25,857 nt of DNA, taken from positions 1 through 25,857 of IMG/VR virus record IMGVR_UViG_3300014720_000166. The stretch is one strand, 5' to 3'. A program made the position numbers and the translations under genes. Below are positions 7,556 to 15,049 of this stretch, in pieces (position 1 is the first letter of the stretch; each line of letters starts with the position of its first letter). The DNA comes from a virus. Below the pieces are notes generated by a model. The model was given only the letters and a program-made list of their open reading frames with translations. It made no database searches and was not told where the DNA came from.

Positions 7556-8284
7556 ATGAATAATAATAAAAAAGAATTTTCAATCTATAGATACCAGTAT
7601 TGGATGCAAAAATATGGGATGACTGAAATTGATGCAAAAAACAAAGTATCTTTAATACAAAAACAAAATGCGAATAAATCGTCAAAAAAAGTTAAATCTG
7701 AATATTCTCATTTCAAAAAAGAATATTGGATAATTAAAAAAGGTTATAATGAATCCGATGCAATAAAAAAAGTATCTGAATTACAATCTAATCTTTCTAA
7801 AAAATCAAAAAAATTTAAAGGAAAGATTAGAACTGATGAAAGCAAAATAAAAATTTCAAATTCAATGAAAGCTAAAATTGCTCAAATTGGAAGTGGAAAT
7901 TGGGTTAGACATTTTGGTGAATTTAATGGTAATTCTAAAATTGAAAGAGAATTTTATTCTTATATTAAAGAAAATTTAAATGAAAATGTTAGAGCAAATA
8001 TTCCTATATTAAATTATGTGGTTGATATTTTACATGATAAAAAAATAATAGAATTTTATGGAGATTTCTGGCATGCAAATCCAAAATTTTATTTTGGCGA
8101 TGAATACATAAAATCGTTTAACATTAACAAAACAGCATATGAAATATGGTTGAATGATAATGTTAGAATTGACTTTTTAAAAAAGTTGGGTTATGATGTT
8201 CTAATAATTTGGGAAAATGATTGGAAAAAAAATAAACAAGAATGTATAGAAAAAATTAAAAAATTTTATGAGATTATTAATTAA
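7556..8284 (+). CDS. Free-standing homing endonuclease, Vsr-like (EDxHD) catalytic domain
   Basis: The protein has 242 residues from the ATG at 7556; the frame is open upstream to 7484 but only with a poor TTG start. The N-terminus has two copies of a YW...G...A...VSxxQ motif, at residues 15-35 and 57-77, exactly 42 residues apart, probably DNA-binding repeats. A lysine-rich segment with TDESKIKISNSMKAK follows, NUMOD3-like in character. The C-terminal half has the Vsr-type nuclease core: IEREFYSYIKENL, VVDILHDKKIIEFYGDFWH (Asp157, Glu166, Asp170, His173) and VRIDFLKKLGYDVLIIWENDW. This family was described in fractured genes with split inteins. It would cut alleles lacking the insertion and promote copying of itself. 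It lies between the helicase halves and overlaps the next start by 17 nt. Its DNA is much more A-rich than the flanking exteins, a sign of separate origin. Confidence 0.82.
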   Translation: MNNNKKEFSIYRYQYWMQKYGMTEIDAKNKVSLIQKQNANKSSKKVKSEYSHFKKEYWIIKKGYNESDAIKKVSELQSNLSKKSKKFKGKIRTDESKIKISNSMKAKIAQIGSGNWVRHFGEFNGNSKIEREFYSYIKENLNENVRANIPILNYVVDILHDKKIIEFYGDFWHANPKFYFGDEYIKSFNINKTAYEIWLNDNVRIDFLKKLGYDVLIIWENDWKKNKQECIEKIKKFYEIIN

Positions 8285-8675
8285 AAATGTTCGTGAAAAA
8301 ATTAAAATCAAAGATTTGTTTGATAAGTTAAATATTAAAAATGAAGAAAATGCTATTGAACAATTAAAATTTCCATTAAGAGTAAATACTCCATTTGGAT
8401 TTAAAAAAATAGTAACGGCATTTCGTACTGAAAAACAAAAAACAATAACTTCATATTTTGGAAACAATAAAACATTGAAAACATCCGGAAAACATAGATT
8501 AAAGGTTAACGGATCTTGGAAATATGTTGATGATATAAATGTAAATGAGTTAGTTGAAACTGAAACCGGACTTACAAAATTGATTTCAAAGAAAACGGGA
8601 AAAGAAGAAATATTATATGATATTTCGGTAGAAGAAGTGCATTGTTATTATAGTAACGGAATTCTTTCTCATAAT
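8268..8675 (+). other. Split intein, C-terminal fragment (136 residues, includes blocks B, F, G)
   Basis: The fragment ends His-Asn (SHN) before Ser137, the standard C-terminal splice junction with penultimate His and cyclising Asn. YDISVEEVHCYYSNGILSHN is a clear block F/G. The fragment also holds the block B-like GKHRLKVNGSWKYVDDI, so it makes up about two thirds of the intein. This is the reverse of common split inteins such as DnaE, gp41-1 and NrdJ-1, where the C-fragment is short. Confidence 0.8.
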
Positions 8676-9443
8676 TCATGGGTACTAAGTAAGTTGGGAG
8701 CTGAAGCAATGAAGCAAGGCAAAAATGTGGTTCATTTTACACTAGAGTTGAATGAAAACTATGTGGGTCTTCGTTACGATAGTTGCTTTACTGGAATTGA
8801 CTTTCAGAATATTCGTAACAACGTTGATGTTATTCGTAACAAAATTCAACAAGTGCCTGGCAAGTTGTTTATCAAGTATTTTCCTATCAAAACTGTTAGT
8901 GCTCATCATTTGAAGATGCATGTGGAACGTATTGCGATGTTGGGAAGCAAGATCGACATGATTATTGTAGATTATGCAGATATTCTACGTCCGTCTCAAA
9001 GTGATCGAAACAGCAACAGTTATAGTGAAGCGGGTGGTATTTACGAAGAACTACGCGGTGTAGCTGGTGAACTACAAGTTCCTATTTGGAGTGCCAGCCA
9101 AAGCAATCGTGGTGCAATGGAAGAAGATATCATTCAAGCCAATAATATCGCCGATAGTTATCGAAAAATTATGACAGCTGATTTTGTTATGTCACTTAGT
9201 CGTAAAGTTACCGATAAAGTAGCCAACACAGCACGTTTTCACGTCATCAAGAATCGTTTCGGTCCTGATGGTATGACTTTTCCAAGTCGAATGAATGCTG
9301 GATGTGGTGATATTCAGATTTTCTCTGAAAACTCTAAAGATGGTATTTCCATTTTGAATGAAATGGGAGATACTGAAAATCTTGTTAAGAAGGCACTATC
9401 TTCTAAGTGGCAAGCTCATAACTCTGACAACGACAACGATTAA
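8268..9443 (+). CDS. C-terminal half of split intein fused to helicase (gp41/DnaB-like) C-extein
   Basis: The product has 391 residues. Residues 1-136 are intein: KIKIKDLFDKLN, then VNTPFGFKKIVTAF. A block B-like segment (LKTSGKHRLKVNGSWKYVDDINVNELVETE) follows, then block F/G (ILYDISVEEVHCYYSNGILSHN). Ser137 is the first C-extein residue and completes the Walker A loop as GK-S. The extein continues with VVHFTLELNE, MIIVDYADILRPS (Walker B), an EELRGVAGELQVPIWSASQSNR segment matching DnaB motif H3, and FHVIKNRFGPDGMTFP. These are the conserved features of the RecA-fold helicase motor domain. The start at 8268 lies inside the endonuclease gene; a later ATG at 8341 is possible but would remove the KIKIKDL segment that belongs to the intein. 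Base composition changes visibly at the intein/extein border near 8676. Confidence 0.85.
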   Translation: MRLLIKNVREKIKIKDLFDKLNIKNEENAIEQLKFPLRVNTPFGFKKIVTAFRTEKQKTITSYFGNNKTLKTSGKHRLKVNGSWKYVDDINVNELVETETGLTKLISKKTGKEEILYDISVEEVHCYYSNGILSHNSWVLSKLGAEAMKQGKNVVHFTLELNENYVGLRYDSCFTGIDFQNIRNNVDVIRNKIQQVPGKLFIKYFPIKTVSAHHLKMHVERIAMLGSKIDMIIVDYADILRPSQSDRNSNSYSEAGGIYEELRGVAGELQVPIWSASQSNRGAMEEDIIQANNIADSYRKIMTADFVMSLSRKVTDKVANTARFHVIKNRFGPDGMTFPSRMNAGCGDIQIFSENSKDGISILNEMGDTENLVKKALSSKWQAHNSDNDND

Positions 9444-9543
9444 ACATAGTTTGTAAATCATAAAAAGCGTTAAAAAAATGTTACAAAATGAACATTAAAC
9501 AAGGTATTTTTTGATATGCAAAATATAGTTATTTTTTACCATT

Positions 9544-11829
9544 ATGAATAAAGAAATTTTTATAAAGAAGCGAAGCGGTGCGTTAGAGAAGTTCAGTGCT
9601 GACAAAATCAACAAAGTTTTGCAATGGGCCACCGACGGTATCAAAGGTGTTAGTTTTGAAGAAGTTGCAATGAATGCGCATTTGTCGTTTTTTGACGGAA
9701 TGACATCCAACGACATACATGCGATGTTGATTGAAGCTGCTGCCAATTTGATTACTGAAGAAAAACCCAATTATCAGTATGTGGCATCAAGATTGTTGAA
9801 TTATCAACTTAGAAAAAAGGTTTGGGGAGGTAAAAATCCACCAAAGTTATATGATCTTGTTAAAACCAACATTGAAAAGTTTGTTTATGATGATAAAATT
9901 TTGGATTGGTATACAAAGAAGGATTTTGACAAGTTGGATGAATATCTAAAACATGATCGTGACTTGGATTTCACATATGCAGGTATCAAACAGTTGTGTG
10001 ATAAGTATTTGATTCAAAATCGTGTTACCAAAGAGATATACGAGACTCCGCAATTCGCTTATATATTGATTGCAATGACGTTTTTCAAGGATTATAAGGA
10101 TAATCGTGTGGAGTATATCAAAAAGGCCTACAACTACTTTAGCAAACACAAGATCAATCTACCCACACCAATTATGGCGGGTGTACGATCTGTAATGAAG
10201 AGTTATGCAAGTTGTTCTTTGTTCACTGTTGATGATACTCTCAAGAGTATTTTCAGCAACAACAGTGCTGTAGGATATGCAACTGCAAGTCGTTATGGTA
10301 TTGGACTCAATTTGTCACGTTTGCGTGCTACAAACGCTCCAATTCGTAACGGTGAAGTGGTTCATACTGGTCCAATTCCTTTTGCCAAGACATTTGAGTC
10401 AACCGTAAAAAGTTGTCATCAAAATGGTATTCGTGGGGGAAGTGCCACAGTTAACTTTGCTTGGTTTCACTACGATATAATGGACATTTTGGTATTGAAA
10501 AACAATGCAGGTACTGATGATAATCGTGTACGTAAGTTGGATTACTGTATTGGATTGGATAAATTGATTTTTGAACGATTCATTCAAGGTAAGGATGTAA
10601 CTCTTTTCAGTTATCATGAGTGTGCTTCATTGTGGAACCGTTTTGGTTTTGCTGATTTCAAGGAAAAGTATGAAAAAGCAGAAGCAAACAAGAACATCAA
10701 GTTTAAGAAAAAGGTTTCGGCCAAAGAACTGATTGGTCTTCTCGCTAAAGAACGTCTTGAAACTGGTCGTATTTACACCATGTTTGTAGATCATGCTAAT
10801 GAACATGGTAGTTGGTTGGATCAAGTTGATACCAGCAATCTTTGCGTTGAGGTAAATCATCCATTAACTCCAATTGAAGATGTCAACGATACAAATGGTG
10901 AAATCGGTGTGTGTATTCTTGCTGCCGTCAATTGGCTTGAAGTTAAAGACGATGATGAAATGAAGAGTGTATGTGATGTTATTGTGAGAATGTTGGATGC
11001 ATTAATCGAACATCAAAATTACTTTGTACCTGCTGCTGAAAACTTTGCCAAAAATCGTCGTAGTCTTGGTGTAGGTGTAAGTAACTTGGCTGCTTTATTG
11101 GCAAGAGAAGGTTTGAAGTATTGGGATGTAGGTGCACCCAATCTTGTTGCCAAATGGATGGAGAAGCAAAGTTACTATTTGATTGAAGCTAGTATGGAAA
11201 TGGCAAAAGAACTTGGTAAGTGTGAAAAGTTTGATCGAACCAAGTTTAGTCAAGGTATTTTGCCAATAGATACATACAAACGAGACATTGATACGTTTAT
11301 TACCGAACCGTTGCATATGGACTGGGAATCTCTTCGTAACAACATTAAACAATATGGAATGCGTCACAGTACGTTGACGGCATGTATGCCTGTTGAATCT
11401 AGTAGTGTAATTCAAAGTAGTACCAATGGCATTGAACCGCCACGTAGTTTGATTAGTTACAAGGGCAGCAAGAGCAACATTTTGCCAGTTGTAGTTCCTG
11501 GCATTGACAAGTACAAGGAAAATTATACTTTTGCGTTTGACATGCCTAACAATGAAGGATATCTTAAAGTGGCTGCTGCCATTCAAAAGTTTACTGATAT
11601 GAGTATCAGTGTCAATACTTATTATATACCTTCTCGTTATGAAAAGAATAAGGTTCCAGTTCAAGACGTTATAAGAGACATGTTGTTGGCATACAAGTAT
11701 GGATTGAAGAATCTGTATTATGCCAACACAGATGATGGTGATAAACAAACAGCCATGGAAGAAACGAAGAAGGTGGAGCCTAAGATTGAACAATCTAGTG
11801 GTTGTGAAAGTGGAGCATGTGTAATGTAA
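9544..11829 (+). CDS. nrdA: Class Ia ribonucleoside-diphosphate reductase, alpha subunit
   Basis: The protein has 761 residues, the same length as E. coli NrdA. It converts NDPs to dNDPs together with NrdB. An ATP-cone-like N-terminus (IKKRSGALEKFSADKINKVL) comes first. Cys224 (YASCSLF) and Cys457 (GVCILAAVN) match the active-site redox pair. Asn432-Leu-Cys434-Val-Glu436 matches the thiyl-radical cysteine motif NLCxE. The C-terminal SSGCESGACVM has Cys754 and Cys759, the residues that shuttle electrons from thioredoxin or glutaredoxin. LYYANTDDGD matches the paired tyrosines of the radical-transfer chain. All catalytic residues are present and no intein or intron is seen. About 100 nt of A/T-rich DNA precede it, with TATAGT at 9524-9529 but no matching -35 element. 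nrdB starts 6 nt after the stop. Confidence 0.96.
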   Translation: MNKEIFIKKRSGALEKFSADKINKVLQWATDGIKGVSFEEVAMNAHLSFFDGMTSNDIHAMLIEAAANLITEEKPNYQYVASRLLNYQLRKKVWGGKNPPKLYDLVKTNIEKFVYDDKILDWYTKKDFDKLDEYLKHDRDLDFTYAGIKQLCDKYLIQNRVTKEIYETPQFAYILIAMTFFKDYKDNRVEYIKKAYNYFSKHKINLPTPIMAGVRSVMKSYASCSLFTVDDTLKSIFSNNSAVGYATASRYGIGLNLSRLRATNAPIRNGEVVHTGPIPFAKTFESTVKSCHQNGIRGGSATVNFAWFHYDIMDILVLKNNAGTDDNRVRKLDYCIGLDKLIFERFIQGKDVTLFSYHECASLWNRFGFADFKEKYEKAEANKNIKFKKKVSAKELIGLLAKERLETGRIYTMFVDHANEHGSWLDQVDTSNLCVEVNHPLTPIEDVNDTNGEIGVCILAAVNWLEVKDDDEMKSVCDVIVRMLDALIEHQNYFVPAAENFAKNRRSLGVGVSNLAALLAREGLKYWDVGAPNLVAKWMEKQSYYLIEASMEMAKELGKCEKFDRTKFSQGILPIDTYKRDIDTFITEPLHMDWESLRNNIKQYGMRHSTLTACMPVESSSVIQSSTNGIEPPRSLISYKGSKSNILPVVVPGIDKYKENYTFAFDMPNNEGYLKVAAAIQKFTDMSISVNTYYIPSRYEKNKVPVQDVIRDMLLAYKYGLKNLYYANTDDGDKQTAMEETKKVEPKIEQSSGCESGACVM

Positions 11830-11835
11830 TAAAAT

Positions 11836-12894
11836 ATGAAAACCGTACTAAATAAAAAGAATATCGATCAACTAAGAAATCCAATGTTTTTTGGTGAGGA
11901 TCTGTCTCTACAGAGATATGATCAAATCAAGTATCAAAAGTTTTATGAACTTTATGATCAACAGTTGAATTTCTTTTGGAGACCACAGGAAGTATCGTTG
12001 ATCAAGGATTTGAGTGACTACAAGGTATTGTCAGATGAAGAACGTTTTGTGTTTGACAGTAATCTCAAGTTTCAAACCATGACAGATAGTATGTTGAGTC
12101 GTAGTATTCATGAGTTGATGAAACATGTTACCAATCCAGAGTTGGAAATTTGTATGAATACTTGGAGCTTCTTTGAAACCATTCATAGCAACAGTTACAC
12201 TTACATCTTGAATAACGTATATCCTGATGCAACCAAGTTTTTTAACAGTATTTTGGAGGATCCTGAGATTGTTAAACGAGCCACTGCTCTATCCAAAAAG
12301 TATGATCAGTTGTTGACTTCATCTGATGATCCTAGACAACAGTTGTTTGATGCTGTATTAGCAACTCAAATTACTGAGGGATTGGTATTTTATGTGAGTT
12401 TTGCATGTAGTTTCTACTTTGGCTATCGTGGAAAGATGGAAGGTAATGCAAAAATCATCAAATTTATCAGTAGAGATGAAAATCTGCATGTTGCCATCAC
12501 TCAAAACATCATGAAAAACTGGGCAAACAACAAAGATGAAGGATTTCAGGACATTGTTGCCAAAAGTGAAGACAAAATTTATGCCACATATGAAATGGCA
12601 GTAAATGCTGAAAAGGAATGGGCTGATTATTTGTTTAGCAAAGGTAACTTGGTTGGTTTGACATCGGATAGTTTGAAGAATTACGTTGAGTGGTTGGCCA
12701 ACAACAGACTTTCGAGTTTGGGTTATCGAAAAATCTATACCAATGCCAAAACAAATCCACTATCTGGATGGTTGGACAGTTATTATGACAGTAAAAAACT
12801 TCAAGTTGCACCTCAGGAAACTGAACTTAGTAGTTATGTAAAAGGAATTGATAATACTATTGCAGCCGGTGCGTTTGATGATTTTAAGTTATAA
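11836..12894 (+). CDS. nrdB: Class Ia ribonucleotide reductase, beta subunit
   Basis: The protein has 352 residues. The di-iron/tyrosyl radical site is complete: Asp84, Glu114 and His117 with radical Tyr121 in ETIHSNSY (E. coli Glu115, His118, Tyr122). Glu181 lies in TEGLVFYVSF, and Glu215 and His218 lie in RDENLHV. The C-terminus (AAGAFDDFKL) has the acidic/hydrophobic tail that docks on NrdA. The subunit generates and stores the tyrosyl radical passed to NrdA for each turnover. The gene follows nrdA by 6 nt without a clear Shine-Dalgarno sequence, and a terminator closes the pair 16 nt after its stop. Confidence 0.96.
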   Translation: MKTVLNKKNIDQLRNPMFFGEDLSLQRYDQIKYQKFYELYDQQLNFFWRPQEVSLIKDLSDYKVLSDEERFVFDSNLKFQTMTDSMLSRSIHELMKHVTNPELEICMNTWSFFETIHSNSYTYILNNVYPDATKFFNSILEDPEIVKRATALSKKYDQLLTSSDDPRQQLFDAVLATQITEGLVFYVSFACSFYFGYRGKMEGNAKIIKFISRDENLHVAITQNIMKNWANNKDEGFQDIVAKSEDKIYATYEMAVNAEKEWADYLFSKGNLVGLTSDSLKNYVEWLANNRLSSLGYRKIYTNAKTNPLSGWLDSYYDSKKLQVAPQETELSSYVKGIDNTIAAGAFDDFKL

Positions 12895-12910
12895 AAATAA
12901 AACAACACGA

Positions 12911-12938
12911 AGAACACCCAAAAGGGTGTTCTTTTTTT
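12911..12938 (+). terminator. Rho-independent terminator after nrdB
   Basis: agaacaccc (12911-12919) and gggtgttct (12924-12932) form a perfect 9-bp stem with an AAAA loop. A run of seven Ts ends at 12938. It separates the nucleotide reductase pair from the next gene. Confidence 0.93.
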
Positions 12939-12977
12939 GTTGTTATATGTAAATTTGACATATTTATACACATATAT

Positions 12978-13640
12978 ATGAAAATTAATCACCTTCAACA
13001 AATCATCACTGAGTGTTTTGAATCGGTTTTGGAAGAGCGTCAAAAGAAACAAAAGGTTGCCACTGCGTTAAAAAAGTTGGTAATGGAAGTGATTGAAGAA
13101 AAGAAAGCGAATTTTGAAAAAACTTGTTTGGAGATTCAAGAAGAGTTGGACAAAGAAGTTAAGAAGATTGACAAAAAGTATTCGGTGGTCAAAAATGATG
13201 CAGGCAATTTTGAAATGTGTGGATGTGACCCACATCATATTTTTGTTCGTCCACGTTGGTACAACAACTTTGAAGTGTTGGCATTCAAGAATAAAACTGA
13301 CAGAACCAAGAAAATTGGTTTGAGTTATGATGAAGTCAAAGAGTTTTTGAAAGCTACGTTGAACAACACTGATCAAAACTACGTCAACAAAGCCTACAAC
13401 AAGGCAGCCGAAAACAGTGTAGACAAAGAAAAGAAAAAGAATCAGGGTGATGGTCCACAAAAAACCGATGTAAAGGTTGAAGATGCTGTGGAAAAGAAAG
13501 AAGATTTGCCAGATCAACCAATGCAAGACGTAAATCTTAAGAAGGTTGAAAAGCAAGTGGATCATTCTGTAAAGGGTGAAAAGCCAAAATACAAGTTTCC
13601 TAAACAAAAGGATGACGATTTGACCGTTAAGTTCAAATGA
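12978..13640 (+). CDS. Charged protein of unknown function
   Basis: The protein has 220 residues with an extreme content of Lys, Glu and Asp. The N-terminus (MKINHLQQIITECFESVLEE) resembles the short helical openings common in T4-like phage proteins. Residues about 20-70 (RQKKQKVATALKKLV... to ...EELDKEVKKIDKK) are likely a coiled coil. A small segment with MCGCDPHHIFVRPRWYNNFEVLAFKNK (about 79-108) contains Cys-x-Cys and His-His and could bind a metal. The last 80 residues are disordered-looking, Lys/Asp/Gln-rich and end FPKQKDDDLTVKFK. No family is recognised. It follows the nrdB terminator by 39 nt, with no convincing promoter. Confidence 0.6.
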   Translation: MKINHLQQIITECFESVLEERQKKQKVATALKKLVMEVIEEKKANFEKTCLEIQEELDKEVKKIDKKYSVVKNDAGNFEMCGCDPHHIFVRPRWYNNFEVLAFKNKTDRTKKIGLSYDEVKEFLKATLNNTDQNYVNKAYNKAAENSVDKEKKKNQGDGPQKTDVKVEDAVEKKEDLPDQPMQDVNLKKVEKQVDHSVKGEKPKYKFPKQKDDDLTVKFK

Positions 13641-13653
13641 GTAAATAAAAACT

Positions 13654-13950
13654 ATGAAAATTAAAGCATTGATTAGTTTAGCACTATTAACATCTATATC
13701 AGCTACTGCTGGTCATTTTAGTTGGGGTATTTCGTTGGGATTTGGTGGAGGATATTGTGCACCGGTATATTGTCCACCACCTGTAGTTTATGTGCCTGTA
13801 GTTTATTCACAGCCAGTAGTAGTTGCACCACCCACGGTGGTATATACTTCTGTAGTTTATTCGCCACAAGTTGTTGTAATGCCACAACCAGTGGTTTATT
13901 ATCCTCAGCCAATTGTTTACGTTGTTGGCAGACATGGACATAGACGTTAA
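13654..13950 (+). CDS. Small exported Pro/Val/Tyr-rich protein
   Basis: The protein has 98 residues. The first 19 form a Sec signal peptide: Lys-x-Lys, a hydrophobic core ALISLALLTSI, and an Ala-Thr-Ala cleavage site before Gly20. The mature part starts HFSWGISLGFGGGYCAPVYCPPP and then consists of imperfect repeats of Pro-Val-Val-Tyr type (PVVYVPVVYSQPVVVAPPTVVY...), ending with a basic GRHGHRR. It is probably placed in the periplasm or outer membrane. Similar low-complexity exported proteins occur in bacteria. In a phage it could act on the envelope or be a gene taken from a host, but no function is established. It follows the charged protein by 13 nt and is closed by its own terminator. Confidence 0.68.
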   Translation: MKIKALISLALLTSISATAGHFSWGISLGFGGGYCAPVYCPPPVVYVPVVYSQPVVVAPPTVVYTSVVYSPQVVVMPQPVVYYPQPIVYVVGRHGHRR

Positions 13951-13974
13951 AATTTTTTCAATACATTGTGAACG

Positions 13975-14005
13975 CCGCTACGAATGAAAATTCTAGCGGT
14001 TTTTT
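13975..14005 (+). terminator. Rho-independent terminator after the exported protein gene
   Basis: ccgcta (13975-13980) pairs with tagcgg (13994-13999) around a 13-nt loop, followed by six Ts (14000-14005). The promoter-like element of the next gene begins 1 nt later, so this is a compact operon border. Confidence 0.8.
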
Positions 14006-14006
14006 G

Positions 14007-14034
14007 TTGACTTTTTCTAGAATGACTATATGAT
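14007..14034 (+). promoter_or_regulatory. Sigma70-like promoter for the AAA+ ATPase gene
   Basis: TTGACT (14007-14012), 16 nt, then TATGAT (14029-14034). Both hexamers, the spacing and the following GT are identical to the element at 15016. Transcription would start near 14041, about 12 nt before the ATG at 14054. The preceding terminator supports a new transcription unit here. Confidence 0.68.
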
Positions 14035-14053
14035 GTTGAAAAATAAAAAACAT

Positions 14054-15007
14054 ATGAGCAAAACCTCCAAGAAAGACATCAACTCAATTCTCGCTGCGTC
14101 TGTTAAGCTTCGTCCTGACGACGTTATTATTTCCGATACCAAGTGGAAGTATTTGGTTCGTTCAATTTTGTGTGGAAAGAACATTTTGATGGTTGGACCC
14201 ACTGGATGCGGCAAGACTTTGGTTGCACAAACTGCTTCCAAGGCTCTGAATCGTCCTTTCTTTTTCTTCAATATGGGTTCTACACAAGATGCACGTAGTG
14301 CTCTGATTGGAAACACGCATTTTGAAAAGGAGACGGGTACCATTTTTAGTGAGTCAACGTTTGTGAAGGCCATTCAGACTCCCAACGCTGTAATTCTTTT
14401 GGACGAAATTAGTCGTTCACATCATGATGCTGCAAATATCATGATGACGGTGCTTGATACACTTCAACGTTATCTTCGTTTGGACGAAAAAAAGGAGAGT
14501 GACGTAATTCGTGTTGCTGATGGAGTGTGTTTTATTGGTACCGCTAATATTGGCAATCAATATACTGCCACCCGTGTTATGGATCGTGCTCTTATGGATC
14601 GTTTTTCCGTAAAGATTGAGATGGATTTTCTGGACAAGCAATCTGAACTCAATTTGTTGGTGAATCGATTCAAAATTGATACTACAAATACGAACGTTTT
14701 CAACACCATCAGTTCAATTTGTGACATTGCGTCACATTGTCGAGATCAATCTCGTATGGAAGACGGTCGTTTGACTAACTTTTTGTCTACTCGAGCGGTG
14801 TGTGAGATGACTGAGTTGGTTTGTGACGGATTTAGCCTCAAGGAAATTGCTGATGTGGCTATTTATCCTGAATTTTCTTATGAGGGCGGTCTTGAGAGTG
14901 AACGTACTTATGTAAAGCAGCTGGTTCAAAAGTATGTTCCTACTGAATCTACCAGTGATCCTTTGATCAAGGGTAACGGTTCGGTCAATGCTACTGTTCC
15001 ATTCTAA
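14054..15007 (+). CDS. MoxR/CobS-type AAA+ ATPase
   Basis: The protein has 317 residues from the ATG at 14054 (MSKTSKKD). ATGs at 14030 and 14033 are in frame but overlap the -10 element of the promoter. Walker A is GPTGCGKT (48-55), Walker B is VILLDE (Asp117-Glu118), sensor 1 is GTANIG (162-167), and RALMDRF is the arginine-finger region. The order and spacing fit MoxR-like or CobS-like AAA+ proteins, of which T4-like cyanophages carry a member annotated cobS. These ATPases usually act with a von Willebrand A partner to remodel or insert metals into target proteins. Exactly such a partner follows at 15050. The target is unknown; cobalt chelation is only one possibility and no other cobalamin gene is present here. 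Confidence 0.88.
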   Translation: MSKTSKKDINSILAASVKLRPDDVIISDTKWKYLVRSILCGKNILMVGPTGCGKTLVAQTASKALNRPFFFFNMGSTQDARSALIGNTHFEKETGTIFSESTFVKAIQTPNAVILLDEISRSHHDAANIMMTVLDTLQRYLRLDEKKESDVIRVADGVCFIGTANIGNQYTATRVMDRALMDRFSVKIEMDFLDKQSELNLLVNRFKIDTTNTNVFNTISSICDIASHCRDQSRMEDGRLTNFLSTRAVCEMTELVCDGFSLKEIADVAIYPEFSYEGGLESERTYVKQLVQKYVPTESTSDPLIKGNGSVNATVPF

Positions 15008-15015
15008 AAAAAGTG

Positions 15016-15043
15016 TTGACTTTGTTATCAAACGTTGTATGAT
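15016..15043 (+). promoter_or_regulatory. Sigma70-like promoter for the VWA protein gene
   Basis: TTGACT (15016-15021), 16 nt, then TATGAT (15038-15043), the same element as at 14007. Transcription would start at or next to the ATG at 15050, so transcripts from it would be leaderless or nearly so. Read-through from the ATPase gene is the alternative source of mRNA. Confidence 0.6.
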
Positions 15044-15049
15044 GTCTAC

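Noticed and set aside
9444-9543. Promoter for nrdA
   Set aside because: TATAGT at 9524-9529 is a good -10, but no -35 element lies 15-19 nt upstream and no extended -10 is present.
12955-12982. TTGACA followed after 16 nt by TATGAA, resembling the promoter element at 14007
   Set aside because: The -10 hexamer contains the ATG (12978) of the charged-protein gene, so RNA would start after the start codon. No later in-frame ATG keeps the conserved N-terminus.
13780-13920. Repetitive DNA in the exported protein gene considered as a non-coding repeat array
   Set aside because: The repeats are imperfect and in frame, follow a clear signal peptide and reflect the PVVY amino-acid repeats.
14030-14053. 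Earlier ATG starts (14030, 14033) for the AAA+ ATPase
   Set aside because: They overlap the -10 element at 14029-14034 and lie before the expected RNA start; MSKTSKK at 14054 is more natural.
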